A stretch of 64,000 nt of DNA from Streptomyces sp. PCS3-D2 (lineage in GTDB: Bacteria; Actinomycetota; Actinomycetes; Streptomycetales; Streptomycetaceae): the NCBI RefSeq assembly GCF_000612545.2, contig NZ_CP097800.1, positions 1,054,001-1,118,000 on the forward strand, in the 5' to 3' direction. The stretch's first letter is position 1; the number at the start of each line of letters is the position of its first letter. Below the pieces are notes generated by a model. That model was not told the origin of the DNA, made no database searches, and was given only the letters and a program-made list of their open reading frames with translations. The position numbers and the translations under genes are program-made. Below, piece after piece: positions 25,343 through 35,431 of the stretch.

Positions 25343-26977
25343 ATGGCCAAGGCCGATCTGGTCTTCACCCGCGGCCCCGTCTTCACGGTGGACCCGGCCC
25401 GCACCCGGGCCACCTCGCTCGCCGTCACCGGCGACAGGATCACGGCCGTCGGCCACGACGAGGTACGGGAACTCGTGGGCCCCGACACCGAGGTGGTCGA
25501 CCTGACGGGGAAGCTGCTGCTCCCCGGCTTTCAGGACGCCCACATGCACCCGGCTTTCGCCGGGGTGGAACTGGCCGAGTGCGATCTGACCGGGACCGTC
25601 GGCGTGAACGACTACCTGGCTCTGATCCGCGCGTACGCGGACGCGCACCCCGACCGCGAGTGGATCACCGGCGGCGGCTGGTCGATGGAGAGCTTCGAGG
25701 GCGGGCTGCCGACCCGGCACCTGCTCGACGCCGTCGTCCCGGACCGCCCGGTCCTGCTGTCCAACCGGGACCACCACGGCGCCTGGGCCAACACCCGGGC
25801 ACTCGAACTCGCCGGAGTCACGGCATCCACTCCCGATCCCGCCGACGGCCGGATCGAGCGCGAGCCGGACGGCACTCCCAGCGGCATGCTCCAGGAGGGT
25901 GCGACCTCGCTGGTGGGCCGGCTGCTGCCGACGAGTACGCCGGCGGAACTCCTCGCCGGGCTGCTCCGGGCCCAGGAACTGCTCCACTCCCTCGGCATCA
26001 CGGGCTGGCAGGACGCCATGCTCGGTGAGCTCAACGGCCGGCCCGACCCCTCGGACGCGTACATGGCCGCCGCGGGGGACGGCTCGCTCACCGCCCGCGT
26101 GACCGGGGCACTGTGGTGGGACCGGGCACGCGGCGCCGAGCAGATTCCCGAACTGGTGGCCCGCCGCGAGAAGCTGAGGGCCGGACGGTTCCGCGCCACC
26201 TCGGTGAAGATCATGCAGGACGGCGTCGCGGAGAACTTCACCGCCGCCATGACCTCCCCCTACCTGGACGGCTGCGGCTGCGCGACCGCCAACACCGGTC
26301 TGAGTTTCGTCGAGCCCGGAGCGCTGCGCGGATACGTGACGGAGCTGGACGCCCTCGGCTTCCAGGTGCACTTCCACGCCCTCGGCGACCGGGCCGTGCG
26401 CGAGGCCCTGGACGCGATCGAGTCTGCGGTGGCGGCCAACGGCCACCGCGGCAACCGCCACCACCTCGCCCATCTCCAGGTCGTCCACCCCGAGGACCTC
26501 TCCCGCTTCGCCTCGCTCGGCGCCCTGGCCAACATCCAGCCGCTGTGGGCGGCCCACGAGCCCCAGATGGACGACCTGACCATCCCGTTCCTGGGGCCGG
26601 AGCGTGCGGCCTGGCAGTACCCGTTCGGCGACCTGGTGCGCGCGGGCGCGACCCTCGTCGCGGGCAGCGACTGGCCTGTGAGCAGCCCTGATCCGCTGGC
26701 GGGTCTTCACGTGGCCGTGAACCGCCGGGACGCCGAGGCCGACCACGACCGGGTCTTCTACCCCGAGCAGCGGCTCGATCTGCCGACCGCTCTGGCCGCC
26801 TATACGGCCGGGGCGGCCCATGTGAACGGTCACGACGACGCCGGCAGCCTGCGGGTCGGCAACCTCGCGGACCTGGTCGTCCTGGACCGCGACATCCTCA
26901 CGGCGCCCGCGCAGGAGATCGCGCAGGCCCGGGTGGAGCGGACCTATGTCGGCGGCCGGCTCGTGTACTCGGGCTGA
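25343..26977 (+). CDS. YtcJ-like metal-dependent amidohydrolase
   Basis: 544 residues, Amidohydro_3 family. N-terminal beta-sandwich with LVFTRGPVFTVDP, then LLLPGFQDAHMHPAFAGV (metal site), NRDHHGAWANTRALELAG, HFHALGDRAVREALDAIE, RHHLAHLQVVHPEDLSRF and LVAGSDWPVSSPDPLAGLHVAV, followed by the return to the small sandwich (GSLRVGNLADLVVLDRD). Hydrolyses an amide or C-N bond; substrate unknown. GGAGCTTTCGA precedes the ATG. Its 3' end overlaps that of the convergent lacI-type gene by 34 bases. Confidence 0.9.
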   Translation: MAKADLVFTRGPVFTVDPARTRATSLAVTGDRITAVGHDEVRELVGPDTEVVDLTGKLLLPGFQDAHMHPAFAGVELAECDLTGTVGVNDYLALIRAYADAHPDREWITGGGWSMESFEGGLPTRHLLDAVVPDRPVLLSNRDHHGAWANTRALELAGVTASTPDPADGRIEREPDGTPSGMLQEGATSLVGRLLPTSTPAELLAGLLRAQELLHSLGITGWQDAMLGELNGRPDPSDAYMAAAGDGSLTARVTGALWWDRARGAEQIPELVARREKLRAGRFRATSVKIMQDGVAENFTAAMTSPYLDGCGCATANTGLSFVEPGALRGYVTELDALGFQVHFHALGDRAVREALDAIESAVAANGHRGNRHHLAHLQVVHPEDLSRFASLGALANIQPLWAAHEPQMDDLTIPFLGPERAAWQYPFGDLVRAGATLVAGSDWPVSSPDPLAGLHVAVNRRDAEADHDRVFYPEQRLDLPTALAAYTAGAAHVNGHDDAGSLRVGNLADLVVLDRDILTAPAQEIAQARVERTYVGGRLVYSG

Positions 26978-28047
26978 GCGGACCGTACCGATGACGCCCG
27001 GACGTCGAGGCGGGTCGGGACGAGCACCCCCGCCGCCCCTTGGTCTCCGTCTTCCAGGACCGCCACGAGCATGCCGATACCCGCCTCCGCGATCGCCTCG
27101 GGCCGCAGGCTCAAAGTGGTCACGGGCGGGTCGGCGTGCTCGGCGGTGACGTCCTCGCTCACGCAGACGAGGAGCAGATCGCCGGGGACCTCGTAGCCGA
27201 GGCGGCGGGCCGCGTCCAGGACGAGGGGCGGACTCGCCTCGGCCACGACCAGGAGGGCATCGGGTCGCGCCTGGTCGGCCGCCGGATCGTCTGCCGGATC
27301 AGCCGCAAGGGCCCTCTCGACAGCGCGGACGACGGGACCGTTGCCCGACCCGTCGACGCGTACCACCCGTTCCGGCAGGTCTCGGGCGGCGCACCAGGTC
27401 CGGTGCGCGGCGTACACCTCGCTGTGGAACCGGGTGGTGCTGTCCGGCACCACCAGGACGGGCCGTCGGGCTCCCTGGTCCCGGAGGTGGTCGAGGGCCC
27501 CGCGCACGGCGGCGCCCGCATCCACGTCCACCCAGTACGCCCCGGGCCGTCCCTCGACGGAGCGGTCGCTGAACACGGGGATGCGGGCGGCGAGGAGGTC
27601 CTCGACGATCGGGTCGTCGGCGACCGGGTCGGCGACGACCACGGCGTCGAGCGACAGATCGGCCCACTCGCTCTGCAGGGACCCGGCGGGCAGCAGCACC
27701 ATGGCGTAGCCGCGTCGCAGCGACGTCGCCGCGGTGGCCGCGGTCAGCCGGGCGAGGTACGGCGACTCCGGGAAGGTCCAGGGGGCGTCGGCGAACTCCC
27801 CGACCACGTATCCGATCAATCTGGCTCGCCCCGCACGCAGCCGGCGTGCGGTGGCGTTGGGCCGGTAGCCCATCCTGCGCGCGGTTTCGCGGGCTCTCTC
27901 CCGGACTTCGGGAGACAGCCTTCCGGTGCCGTTCAGTGCCGCCGAGACGGTCGTCTTGGACAGGCCCGCCTCGCGGGCCACGTCGACGAGGCGGACGCGT
28001 GGGAGGGGCGGCGAGGGCTGCCCGCCCTGCGGTGAGGCTTCGGTCAT
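26944..28047 (-). CDS. LacI-family transcriptional regulator of the adjacent peptide transporter
   Basis: 367 residues. N-terminal LacI HTH and hinge helix: VRLVDVAREAGLSKTTVSAA, LNGTGRLSPEVRERARETAR, RMGYRPNATARRLRAG. The effector domain is periplasmic-binding-like (LIGYVVGEFADAPWTFPESPY to DVRASSVR). The ATG at 28047 directly precedes the usual short leader. Divergent from a complete Dpp/Opp ABC operon; three ggGAACG half-sites forming overlapping palindromes lie between (28085-28120). Effector unknown, likely a sugar or peptide-derived ligand imported by the transporter. Confidence 0.9.
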   Translation of the reverse strand: MTEASPQGGQPSPPLPRVRLVDVAREAGLSKTTVSAALNGTGRLSPEVRERARETARRMGYRPNATARRLRAGRARLIGYVVGEFADAPWTFPESPYLARLTAATAATSLRRGYAMVLLPAGSLQSEWADLSLDAVVVADPVADDPIVEDLLAARIPVFSDRSVEGRPGAYWVDVDAGAAVRGALDHLRDQGARRPVLVVPDSTTRFHSEVYAAHRTWCAARDLPERVVRVDGSGNGPVVRAVERALAADPADDPAADQARPDALLVVAEASPPLVLDAARRLGYEVPGDLLLVCVSEDVTAEHADPPVTTLSLRPEAIAEAGIGMLVAVLEDGDQGAAGVLVPTRLDVRASSVRSAQPEYTSRPPT

Positions 28048-28084
28048 ACCACTGATGCTGCCACCCTCGTGACCTTTGCAAAAC

Positions 28085-28120
28085 CGTTCCCGCACAGCCT
28101 TGTGCGGGAACGTTCCCGCA
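28085..28120. promoter_or_regulatory. Overlapping LacI-type palindromes
   Basis: tgcgggaacgttcccgca at 28103-28120 is an exact 18-bp palindrome with the central CG typical of LacI operators. Its left half also pairs with 28085-28096 (cgttcccgcaca) around a four-base spacer to make a second exact dyad. Three half-sites in all, between the lacI start and the transporter gene. Confidence 0.85.
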
Positions 28121-28178
28121 TCAATACTCGCTCCATCCCACAGCGCCCGTCACTACACCCGTAAAGGGGTGGGTCTGC

Positions 28179-29813
28179 ATGCGCATGCCCCGAACCATGG
28201 CGTTTCTCCTCTGCGCCGCCGCCCTCGCGGCCACCACCGGCGCCTGCTCAGGCGCCACCACACCCAGGACCGCCGGCGGCACCGACCACGAGGTCACCCC
28301 CCTCTCGCCGCCCGCGCAGGGCCCGCTGGACTCCTTCACCTGGTCCCTGTACGCCGAGCCCTACACGCTCGACTACGCCCTGGCGTACGACTACCCGCCG
28401 AACACCGTGCTCGCCAACGTGTGCGAGCAGCTCATGCGGGTCACGCCCGACATGAGGATCGAACCGGGCCTCGCGGTGAGGTACGACCGCCCCGACCCCC
28501 TCACGCTGGTCTACACCCTGCGCCCCGGGGTGACGTTCCACGACGGCACGACCATGACGGCCGACGACGTGGTCGCCTCCCTCCAGCGCCAGATGGACCC
28601 CCGGACCGGCTCTCCCTGGGCGTCGACGTTCAAGAACGTCGACGCCGTCGAGAAGACCGGACCGCTGGAGGTGACGCTCCGACTCACCAAGCCCGACGTC
28701 CTGCTCCACGAGCTGATGGCCGCCTCCCCCGGCACCATCGAGAGCGCCGCGACCCTCGCCAGGGCCGGCAAGGACTACGGAACCCCCGCGGGCAAGGTCA
28801 ACTGCACCGGGCCGTACGCCCTCGACACCTGGACCCAGGGCGCCGAGATCACCCTGAAGAAGCACGACACCTACTGGGACCCCCGGCTCGCCCCCAGGAC
28901 CGGCACGGTGAAGTTCACCTTCGTCGAGGACCCGGCGGCCCGCACCAACTCCTTCCTGTCCGGCACCGCCGACGGCGGCTACATGGTGGCCCCCGCGACG
29001 ATCGGGCAGCTGCGCTCCAGTGGCAGGGGCAGCGTCCTCTTCGGCCCCAACACCGCCGCGGCGAACCTCGCCGTGCTCGACTTCGACGGTCCGCTCGGCG
29101 ACGTGAAGGTGCGCCAGGCCCTCTCCCTCGCACTCGACCGGAAGAACATCATCAAGGCCGCGACCGGCGGCATCGGCGTCCCCGCCAAGGCCCCCGCCGC
29201 GCGCGGCGCGTGGGCGCTGGCCCCGGAGAAGACAACTGCGCTCTACGACACCCTGCCCGAACCCGGTTACGACATCGACGCCGCGAAGAAGCTCGTCCGG
29301 GAGTCGGCTGCCACCGACCGCAAGATCACCCTGGTCACCAGCACGCTCGCCCCCGAGATCAGCGTCGTCGCCAACGCCGTACAGGCCGCCGGCCGGGAGA
29401 TCGGCCTCGACGTCGAACTGAAGTCGGTGCCCCCCGAGGCGTACAGCAGCATCTTCGTCGACCCCGGCGCGCGCGCCGGCCTGGACCTGGTCATCACCAA
29501 CGGGTACGACAACACCCCGGACCCGCTGGAGTTCTACCAGTACCTGCGCACCGGCGACTTCGGGAACTACGGCAACTGGTCGAACGCCGATTTCGACGCC
29601 GCCTTCGACCGGGCCAACGCCGAACCCGACGCGGGCAGGCGCGCGGAGCTGACCGCCGAGCTCCAGAAGATCGCGCTGCGCGAGCTGCCGGTCATCCCCG
29701 TCTATGAAGCGCCCTACGTGCTCTTCCTCGGCAAGCGCGTCACCGGCGCCCCGACCGGGATCGCCCAGCTGTACTACCCGTGGGCCGCGACGATCGGGGC
29801 CGCGGCGAAATGA
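28179..29813 (+). CDS. ABC transporter substrate-binding lipoprotein, family 5 (peptide/nickel)
   Basis: 544 residues. Signal peptide with lipobox ATTGAC, acylated Cys23, so membrane-anchored outside. Family 5 (DppA/OppA) marks: EPYTLDYALAYDYPPNTVLANVCEQLMR, TLVYTLRPGVTFHDGTTMTADDVVASLQ, VKVRQALSLALDRKNIIKAATGG and a C-terminal ELPVIPVYEAPYVL. It binds di/oligopeptides or related ligands and delivers them to the two permeases that follow. Stop overlaps the next start (ATGA). Confidence 0.93.
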   Translation: MRMPRTMAFLLCAAALAATTGACSGATTPRTAGGTDHEVTPLSPPAQGPLDSFTWSLYAEPYTLDYALAYDYPPNTVLANVCEQLMRVTPDMRIEPGLAVRYDRPDPLTLVYTLRPGVTFHDGTTMTADDVVASLQRQMDPRTGSPWASTFKNVDAVEKTGPLEVTLRLTKPDVLLHELMAASPGTIESAATLARAGKDYGTPAGKVNCTGPYALDTWTQGAEITLKKHDTYWDPRLAPRTGTVKFTFVEDPAARTNSFLSGTADGGYMVAPATIGQLRSSGRGSVLFGPNTAAANLAVLDFDGPLGDVKVRQALSLALDRKNIIKAATGGIGVPAKAPAARGAWALAPEKTTALYDTLPEPGYDIDAAKKLVRESAATDRKITLVTSTLAPEISVVANAVQAAGREIGLDVELKSVPPEAYSSIFVDPGARAGLDLVITNGYDNTPDPLEFYQYLRTGDFGNYGNWSNADFDAAFDRANAEPDAGRRAELTAELQKIALRELPVIPVYEAPYVLFLGKRVTGAPTGIAQLYYPWAATIGAAAK

Positions 29814-30763
29814 CGCGCTATCTCGTCGGACGCGTCCTCGGGCTGCTGGCCGTGCTGTTCGTGACCTCCCTCGTGGTCTTCGGCAGCATCCACCTGGCCC
29901 CCGGCGACCCGGTGTCCTTCCTGCTCCACGGCCGCCCCGCGACCCCCGAGGCCGTGGCGGCCCTGCGCGCCCAGTACCACCTCGACGACCCGCTCACCGT
30001 GCAGTACGCCAGGTGGCTCGGCGGGCTCCTCCAGGGCGACTTCGGCAGCTCCGCCCAGTTCCACCAGGACGTCTCCACCCTCCTGGGATCCAGGCTGCCC
30101 GGCACGGCCCTGCTGGTCGGATACGCGGCGCTGCTCGTCACCCTCATCGGCATCGCGGCAGGAGTACTCGCCGCGCTGCGTCCCGGGCCGCTGGACCGCG
30201 CGGTGCTCCTCGGCACCGGTCTCGCCACGGCCACCCCGTCCTTCGTGACCGCGATCGCGCTCGTGTCCCTGTTCTCCGTCCGTCTGGGCTGGTTCCCCGG
30301 CCCCGGTGGCGCACCCGTCGGATTCTCCGAAAGGCTGTACCACCTGACCCTGCCGGCCATCGCACTGGCGCTGACCTTCGCGGGCCTGCTCGCCCGGGTG
30401 ACCCGCTCGGCGATGCTGGACGAACTCGGCCGGGAACACGTCGAGGTGGCACGCGCCCGCGGCGTCCCGGAGCGTACCGTGGTCCGTCGGCACGTCCTGC
30501 GCAACGCGCTCGGCCCGGTCGTCACCGTCGGTGGCACGATGCTCGCCGGGCTCCTCATCAGCACCTCGATCGTCGAGACCGCCTTCGACGTGCCCGGCCT
30601 CGGTTCCCTGCTCGTACAGTCGGTCACCGCGAAGGACTTCGCCGTCGTGCAGGCGATCACCCTCCTCAGCGTGGGCGCCTTCGTCCTCGTCAACCTCGCG
30701 GTCGACCTGCTCGCACCCCTGATCGACCCCCGGCTGTCGCTCCACGGGGAAGGCTCCTCATGA
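29810..30763 (+). CDS. ABC transporter permease, DppB type
   Basis: 317 residues with about six membrane helices, starting MTRYLVGRVLGLLAVLFVTSLVVFG and carrying the DppB-type LAPGDPVSFLLHG loop. The EAA coupling loop is EVARARGVPERTVVRRHVLRNALGP. Forms the membrane channel with the DppC-type protein encoded next. Four-base ATGA overlaps with both neighbours show a tightly coupled operon. Confidence 0.93.
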   Translation: MTRYLVGRVLGLLAVLFVTSLVVFGSIHLAPGDPVSFLLHGRPATPEAVAALRAQYHLDDPLTVQYARWLGGLLQGDFGSSAQFHQDVSTLLGSRLPGTALLVGYAALLVTLIGIAAGVLAALRPGPLDRAVLLGTGLATATPSFVTAIALVSLFSVRLGWFPGPGGAPVGFSERLYHLTLPAIALALTFAGLLARVTRSAMLDELGREHVEVARARGVPERTVVRRHVLRNALGPVVTVGGTMLAGLLISTSIVETAFDVPGLGSLLVQSVTAKDFAVVQAITLLSVGAFVLVNLAVDLLAPLIDPRLSLHGEGSS

Positions 30764-31638
30764 CCACGACCGCACCTGCGGAACCCGACGTCCTGCGCCG
30801 CAGGCCGGGGTTGCGCCCCCTGCGCCGCCTCGCCCAGGGGCCCTTGTTCACCGCTTCGGTCGCGGTGCTCGCCGCTCTCGTGCTGATCGCCGTGCTCGCC
30901 CCCGTCCTGGCGCCGTACGACCCCGAGGCCCTCGACCTCTCGGCGAGCCTTGCCGGAACCACCGGCGAACACCTGCTCGGCACCGACCAGTCCGGGCGGG
31001 ACATCCTGTCGAGGCTGATGCACGGGGCCCTCACCGGGCTGCTCGGCCCGCTGCTCGTCGTCGGGGTCTCCACCCTGGCCGGCACCCTGCTCGGCGTGCT
31101 GGCCGCCTGGCGCGGCGGCTGGGTGGACTCGGTCCTGTCCCGCTCGATGGACATGGCCTTCGCGATCCCCGGACTCCTGCTCGCGATCCTGCTCGTCTCC
31201 GTCGTCGGCTCGGGGATGACCGCGCCCGTCATCGCGATGGCGGTGGCGTACACCCCGTACGTGGGCCGTTTGGTCCGCGGCATCGCGCGCCAGGAGAAGA
31301 CCCGCCCCTACATCGAGTGCTACCTGGTGCAGGGCTGGTCCGGCTGGAACGTGTGCCTGCGCCACCTCCTGCCCAACATCGCCCCCACCGTCTTCGCCCA
31401 GTCGGCGATGAACTTCGGGTACGCGCTGATGGACCTGGCGGCGCTCTCCTACCTCGGCTTCGGCGTGCAGCCGCCGACCGCCGACTGGGGCGCCATGATC
31501 AACGAAGGCCAGTCGGCCGTCCAGCAGGGGGCGATGCTGCCCGCCCTCGCGCCCTCCGCGTGCATCGTGCTCGCCGTGGTGGCGTTCGGCATCGTCGGCG
31601 AGGGCCTCGCCGACCGCATCGCGAGGCGGAAGAGGTGA
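30760..31638 (+). CDS. ABC transporter permease, DppC type
   Basis: 292 residues. N-terminal cytoplasmic stretch then a helix (SVAVLAALVLIAVLAPVLAP), the DppC signature YDPEALDLSASLAGTTGEHLLGTDQSGRDILSRLMHGA, and a permease core with ALSYLGFGVQPPTADWGAMINEG. EAA loop ECYLVQGWSGWNVCLRHLLPN. Partner of the preceding permease. ATGA overlap upstream; the ATPase gene starts six bases after its stop. Confidence 0.93.
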   Translation: MTTTAPAEPDVLRRRPGLRPLRRLAQGPLFTASVAVLAALVLIAVLAPVLAPYDPEALDLSASLAGTTGEHLLGTDQSGRDILSRLMHGALTGLLGPLLVVGVSTLAGTLLGVLAAWRGGWVDSVLSRSMDMAFAIPGLLLAILLVSVVGSGMTAPVIAMAVAYTPYVGRLVRGIARQEKTRPYIECYLVQGWSGWNVCLRHLLPNIAPTVFAQSAMNFGYALMDLAALSYLGFGVQPPTADWGAMINEGQSAVQQGAMLPALAPSACIVLAVVAFGIVGEGLADRIARRKR

Positions 31639-31643
31639 ACCGC

Positions 31644-32659
31644 ATGAAGGAACAGCGGAAACGGACGGACGCGACCGCGACCCCGGCCGGCGGGAGGGAT
31701 CCGGTCCTGGAGATCGACGGTCTCGGGGTCCACCTGACCGACTCCCGCGCCGCGCGGCCGGTCCTGGACGGAGTCGGCCTGCGGGTGCACCCCGGGGAGA
31801 GTGTCGGCCTCGTCGGCGAGTCCGGCTCCGGGAAGTCGGTCGCGTGCCGCAGCGTCCTCGGGCTGCTGCCCGCCGGCGCACGGACCGGCGGCGAGGTCCG
31901 GGTCGCCGGCCGGGATGTCCTCACCATGAGCCGCGCGGAGCTGACCGGGCTTCGCACCCGACAGGTCGCGATGGTCTTCCAGGACCCGCGCGCCTCCGTG
32001 AACCCGCTGCGCCGTGTCGGCGACTTCCTCACCGAAGGGCTGCGCGCGGCCGGGACCCCGGCCGCCACGGCGACCGCGCGGGCCCTAGAACTCCTCGACG
32101 CGGTCGGCATCCGTGATCCGCGCGGCGCCCTGCGCCGCCGTCCGCACGAGTTCTCCGGCGGCATGCTCCAGCGGGTGGTCATCGCCGCCGCCCTCGCGGC
32201 CGAACCCGCACTGATCGTCGCCGACGAGCCGACGACCGCCCTGGACGTCACGACCCAGGCGGAGATCATCGAACTCCTCACCCGGCTGCGGGCCGAGCGG
32301 GGCACGGGCCTGCTCTTCGTCACTCACGACCTCGAACTGGCCGCCACCGTCTGTGACCGGGTCTATGTGATGTACGCGGGCCGGATCGTGGAGACGCGCG
32401 GTACCGACGAGTTGTTCGACCGGCCGCGGCACCCGTACACGGCGGGGCTGATTTCCTGCACGCCGAGCATCGAAGCGGGGGTGCCCGCGCCCCGTCCCGT
32501 CCCCGGGCGTCCCGTCTCCCTGGCCGAAGCGCCGCCGGGCTGCGCCTTCGCCGCGCGCTGCGCCCACGCCGTGGCGCGCTGCTCACAGGAGAAGCCCGAA
32601 CTCACCCGGCACGGCGACGGACTCGCCGCCTGCCACCGCGCCGACGAAGGGATCGCGCT

Positions 32660-32663
<4 letters not shown>
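31644..32663 (+). CDS. Peptide ABC transporter ATPase, DppD type
   Basis: 339 residues. Walker A GESGSGKSVACRS, Q-loop VAMVFQDPRASVNPL, signature EFSGGMLQRVVIAAALA, Walker B ALIVADEPTTALDVTTQ, switch FVTHDLELAATV. The oligopeptide-transporter C-terminal domain carries the cysteine cluster GCAFAARCAHAVARC that in relatives binds an Fe-S cluster. ATG at 31644 chosen for the GGAAGAGG eight bases upstream; a GTG at 31635 overlapping the previous stop is possible. Confidence 0.92.
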
Positions 32664-33481
<818 letters not shown>

Positions 33482-33680
33482 CCGCCGGCCGCTCGACCCA
33501 GCGGCCGGCACCGCGCTGTCCGCGCACCCCACGGTGCTCCGTGCACCTCGTTCACTGCCGCTCACGGCCATGACCGCCGCCTGACCCGCTCGGGCCGGCG
33601 TGGCCCCCAACTGGCGCCCGAAAACGACATTGAGGCTGTATCGGAAAATTCCGATACAGCCTCCGACCTGCGATTCCGCA
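33482..33680. other. Intergenic region ahead of the island
   Basis: No gene seen. It carries the displaced original 3' flank of tRNA-Pro, including the hairpin at 33632-33663 and the 14-base tract gcctccgacctgcg (33659-33672) shared with the element's own right end at 41660-41673. Confidence 0.5.
33632..33663. terminator. Perfect hairpin, probably the original tRNA-Pro terminator
   Basis: Arms gaggctgtatcggaa and its exact complement around an aa centre. On the minus strand it lies 18 bases after the remnant tRNA 3' end, where the ancestral tRNA-Pro transcript would have ended. It also faces the end of the peptide transporter operon and may terminate it. Confidence 0.8.
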
Positions 33681-33725
33681 TGGTCGGGACGACAGGATTT
33701 GAACCTGCGACCCCTTGACCCCCAG
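33681..33725 (-). repeat. Left attachment site, tRNA-Pro 3' remnant
   Basis: 45 bases identical to 41681-41725, running from the CCA end of tRNA-Pro to the first base of the anticodon loop, then diverging at once. It lacks the 5' half and so cannot give a tRNA. Confidence 0.92.
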
Positions 33726-34015
33726 ATGTACAGGTGACCCGGATTATCCGGACATACCACACTTATCTGGGGCGCAGACCGTGTACAGAGCGGTGCTTCG
33801 TGCACCACCGCTTCCATCGTATGGTCCCCAACTGGTCCCCAAGGCCATCGAGCTGACGTCGAGGTACGCGAGCTGTTCGTGGTCACTGCCAGTCGGGCGG
33901 GCGCATACCCATAGGACGCAGTTCTAGGGAGTGCCGTGCTTTGTCAAATCCCGCCGGTGTCAGGGGAGGCGTCGTCTAGCGTCTGGCCTGTCGCAAACGG
34001 ATGGAGGCAGTGCTG
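33726..34015. other. Element left end, no supported gene
   Basis: About 290 bases between the attachment remnant and the effector gene. Contains the direct repeat tggtccccaa at 33822-33831 and 33833-33842, which could be arm-type integrase sites. The effector gene's Shine-Dalgarno (GGAGG) is at its right end. No reliable promoter could be picked. Confidence 0.45.
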
Positions 34016-35230
34016 ATGAGCGGGAGCGGCGGGAAACGGAGTCGTCTTTCATCCAAGACGGTTCTCGCCGTGTGGGTGCGCAGTGGAGGCAGGTGCATGC
34101 TGTGCAACGCGTACCTACTGGAGGGGGCGATGTCGGGACGGACGCTTCCTTTGGGGGAGGTTGCGCACATCGTCGGGCAGAGCACTGATCCGCGCTCGCC
34201 ACGCGGCGGGGATCTGCTGGAGGGGGCGTTGCGGGATGAGGCGGACAATCTGATGCTGCTGTGTGCCCAGCAGCATATGGAGATCGATGCGAAGGCCGCG
34301 CTGGACGTCTTCACCGTCGAGTGGCTGCGCCGTGTGAAGCAGGAACATGAGGACCGTGTCAGGCACCTGACCGCGCTGGGGCCGGAGAGGGCCACCACGG
34401 TGGTGCGGATGGTGGGGTCAGTGCACGGAAATGCGGTCGAGCTGTCGCGGGAGACCGCTGCGGACGCTGTGACGGCAGGCCGCCGCTTTCCTTTGTACCT
34501 GGAGTCCTACACCCGGCACGGTGTGGAGATAGACCTGCGGCACACTCCCGGCGAGCAGGCAGCCGCGGCCTGGGACGCGGAATCAGCCGCCGAGGCCAGC
34601 CGTCACTACTACCGGCACGCGACCAAGGTCATCGATGACGTGGTCCGCAACCGGCTGCGGCCAGGGATAGAGCGGGAATCCGTGCAGCACGTGAGCGTGT
34701 TCGGATTCGCGCGTCTGCCATTGCTGGTCTATCTCGGGTCGCTTTTGGACGACACCGTGCCGACAGACATCTACCAACGTCACCGGCACGAGCAGTCATG
34801 GGTGTGGCCGGCCGAGAGCGGCCCGCTCACCAAGTTCGCCGCGCATCCCGTTCAGGCCGGTTCGGGCCGGGACGAGGCTGTCGTCGTGGTGAACGTCTCC
34901 GGGATCATCGCCCCTTATGAGGTTCCGCGGGAGCTGTCGGCGCTGCGCCGCTACGAGGTCCGCCCGGTGGGCGCGCAGGCCGGTCCGGACATACTGCGCT
35001 GCCGGGCGTCACTGCAGCAGCTTGAGGAAACGCTGCGGATGCTTCTCGCGCGGCTGGAACGGGAGGCGAAGTCGCTGCGCCGCCTACATGTCCTGCCTGC
35101 CGTTCCCCTCGCCGCGGCTGTCGCCCTGGGCCGTACCCACCATCCGCAGGTGCACCCGCAGCTCGTGATCTACGAGCGCCTGGCGGGCAGCTACGTGCCC
35201 ACCTTAGAGGTGGGGCAGGTCCCCGGCTGA
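34016..35230 (+). CDS. cap5: CBASS effector, HNH endonuclease-SAVED (Cap5-like)
   Basis: 404 residues. N-terminal HNH nuclease: C27xxC30 (GRCMLCNAYL), His51 in GEVAHIVGQS followed by DPRSPRG, and N78-C83-H87 in NLMLLCAQQHMEID. From about residue 175 the sequence fits a SAVED cyclic-nucleotide sensor: VSVFGFARLPLLVYLGSLL, then SWVWPAESGP, and the closing LHVLPAVPLAAAVALGRTHH with QLVIYER. Cap5 proteins multimerise on binding a cyclic di- or trinucleotide and degrade DNA, killing the infected cell. ATG at 34016 chosen for GGAGGCAG upstream; an in-frame ATG at 34001 exists. It points towards, not with, the CD-NTase/cap2 genes, which is unusual for CBASS. Confidence 0.9.
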   Translation: MSGSGGKRSRLSSKTVLAVWVRSGGRCMLCNAYLLEGAMSGRTLPLGEVAHIVGQSTDPRSPRGGDLLEGALRDEADNLMLLCAQQHMEIDAKAALDVFTVEWLRRVKQEHEDRVRHLTALGPERATTVVRMVGSVHGNAVELSRETAADAVTAGRRFPLYLESYTRHGVEIDLRHTPGEQAAAAWDAESAAEASRHYYRHATKVIDDVVRNRLRPGIERESVQHVSVFGFARLPLLVYLGSLLDDTVPTDIYQRHRHEQSWVWPAESGPLTKFAAHPVQAGSGRDEAVVVVNVSGIIAPYEVPRELSALRRYEVRPVGAQAGPDILRCRASLQQLEETLRMLLARLEREAKSLRRLHVLPAVPLAAAVALGRTHHPQVHPQLVIYERLAGSYVPTLEVGQVPG

Positions 35231-35431
35231 CCCGCGCACGGCGGCGGCCCGCCGTGTGGCGCCGTGGAGCGCCTTCTCATCCTGGCTTGGAGGTGTGGAG
35301 CTGCGGCAGGGTGTGCGGAGTTCTGCCGGAGCGACTGGGGGTGCGGCCTGTTACCGACGCCCGGCAACCTCAGGGGCTCACGGCCTTGCCGGGCATGCAG
35401 GGCCGCCGGTCCAGCAACGCAGGAAGGCTCC

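Noticed and set aside
33681-33725. A second tRNA-Pro gene
   Set aside because: Only the 3' half is present; the D-arm, anticodon and 5' acceptor strand are missing, so it is an attachment remnant.
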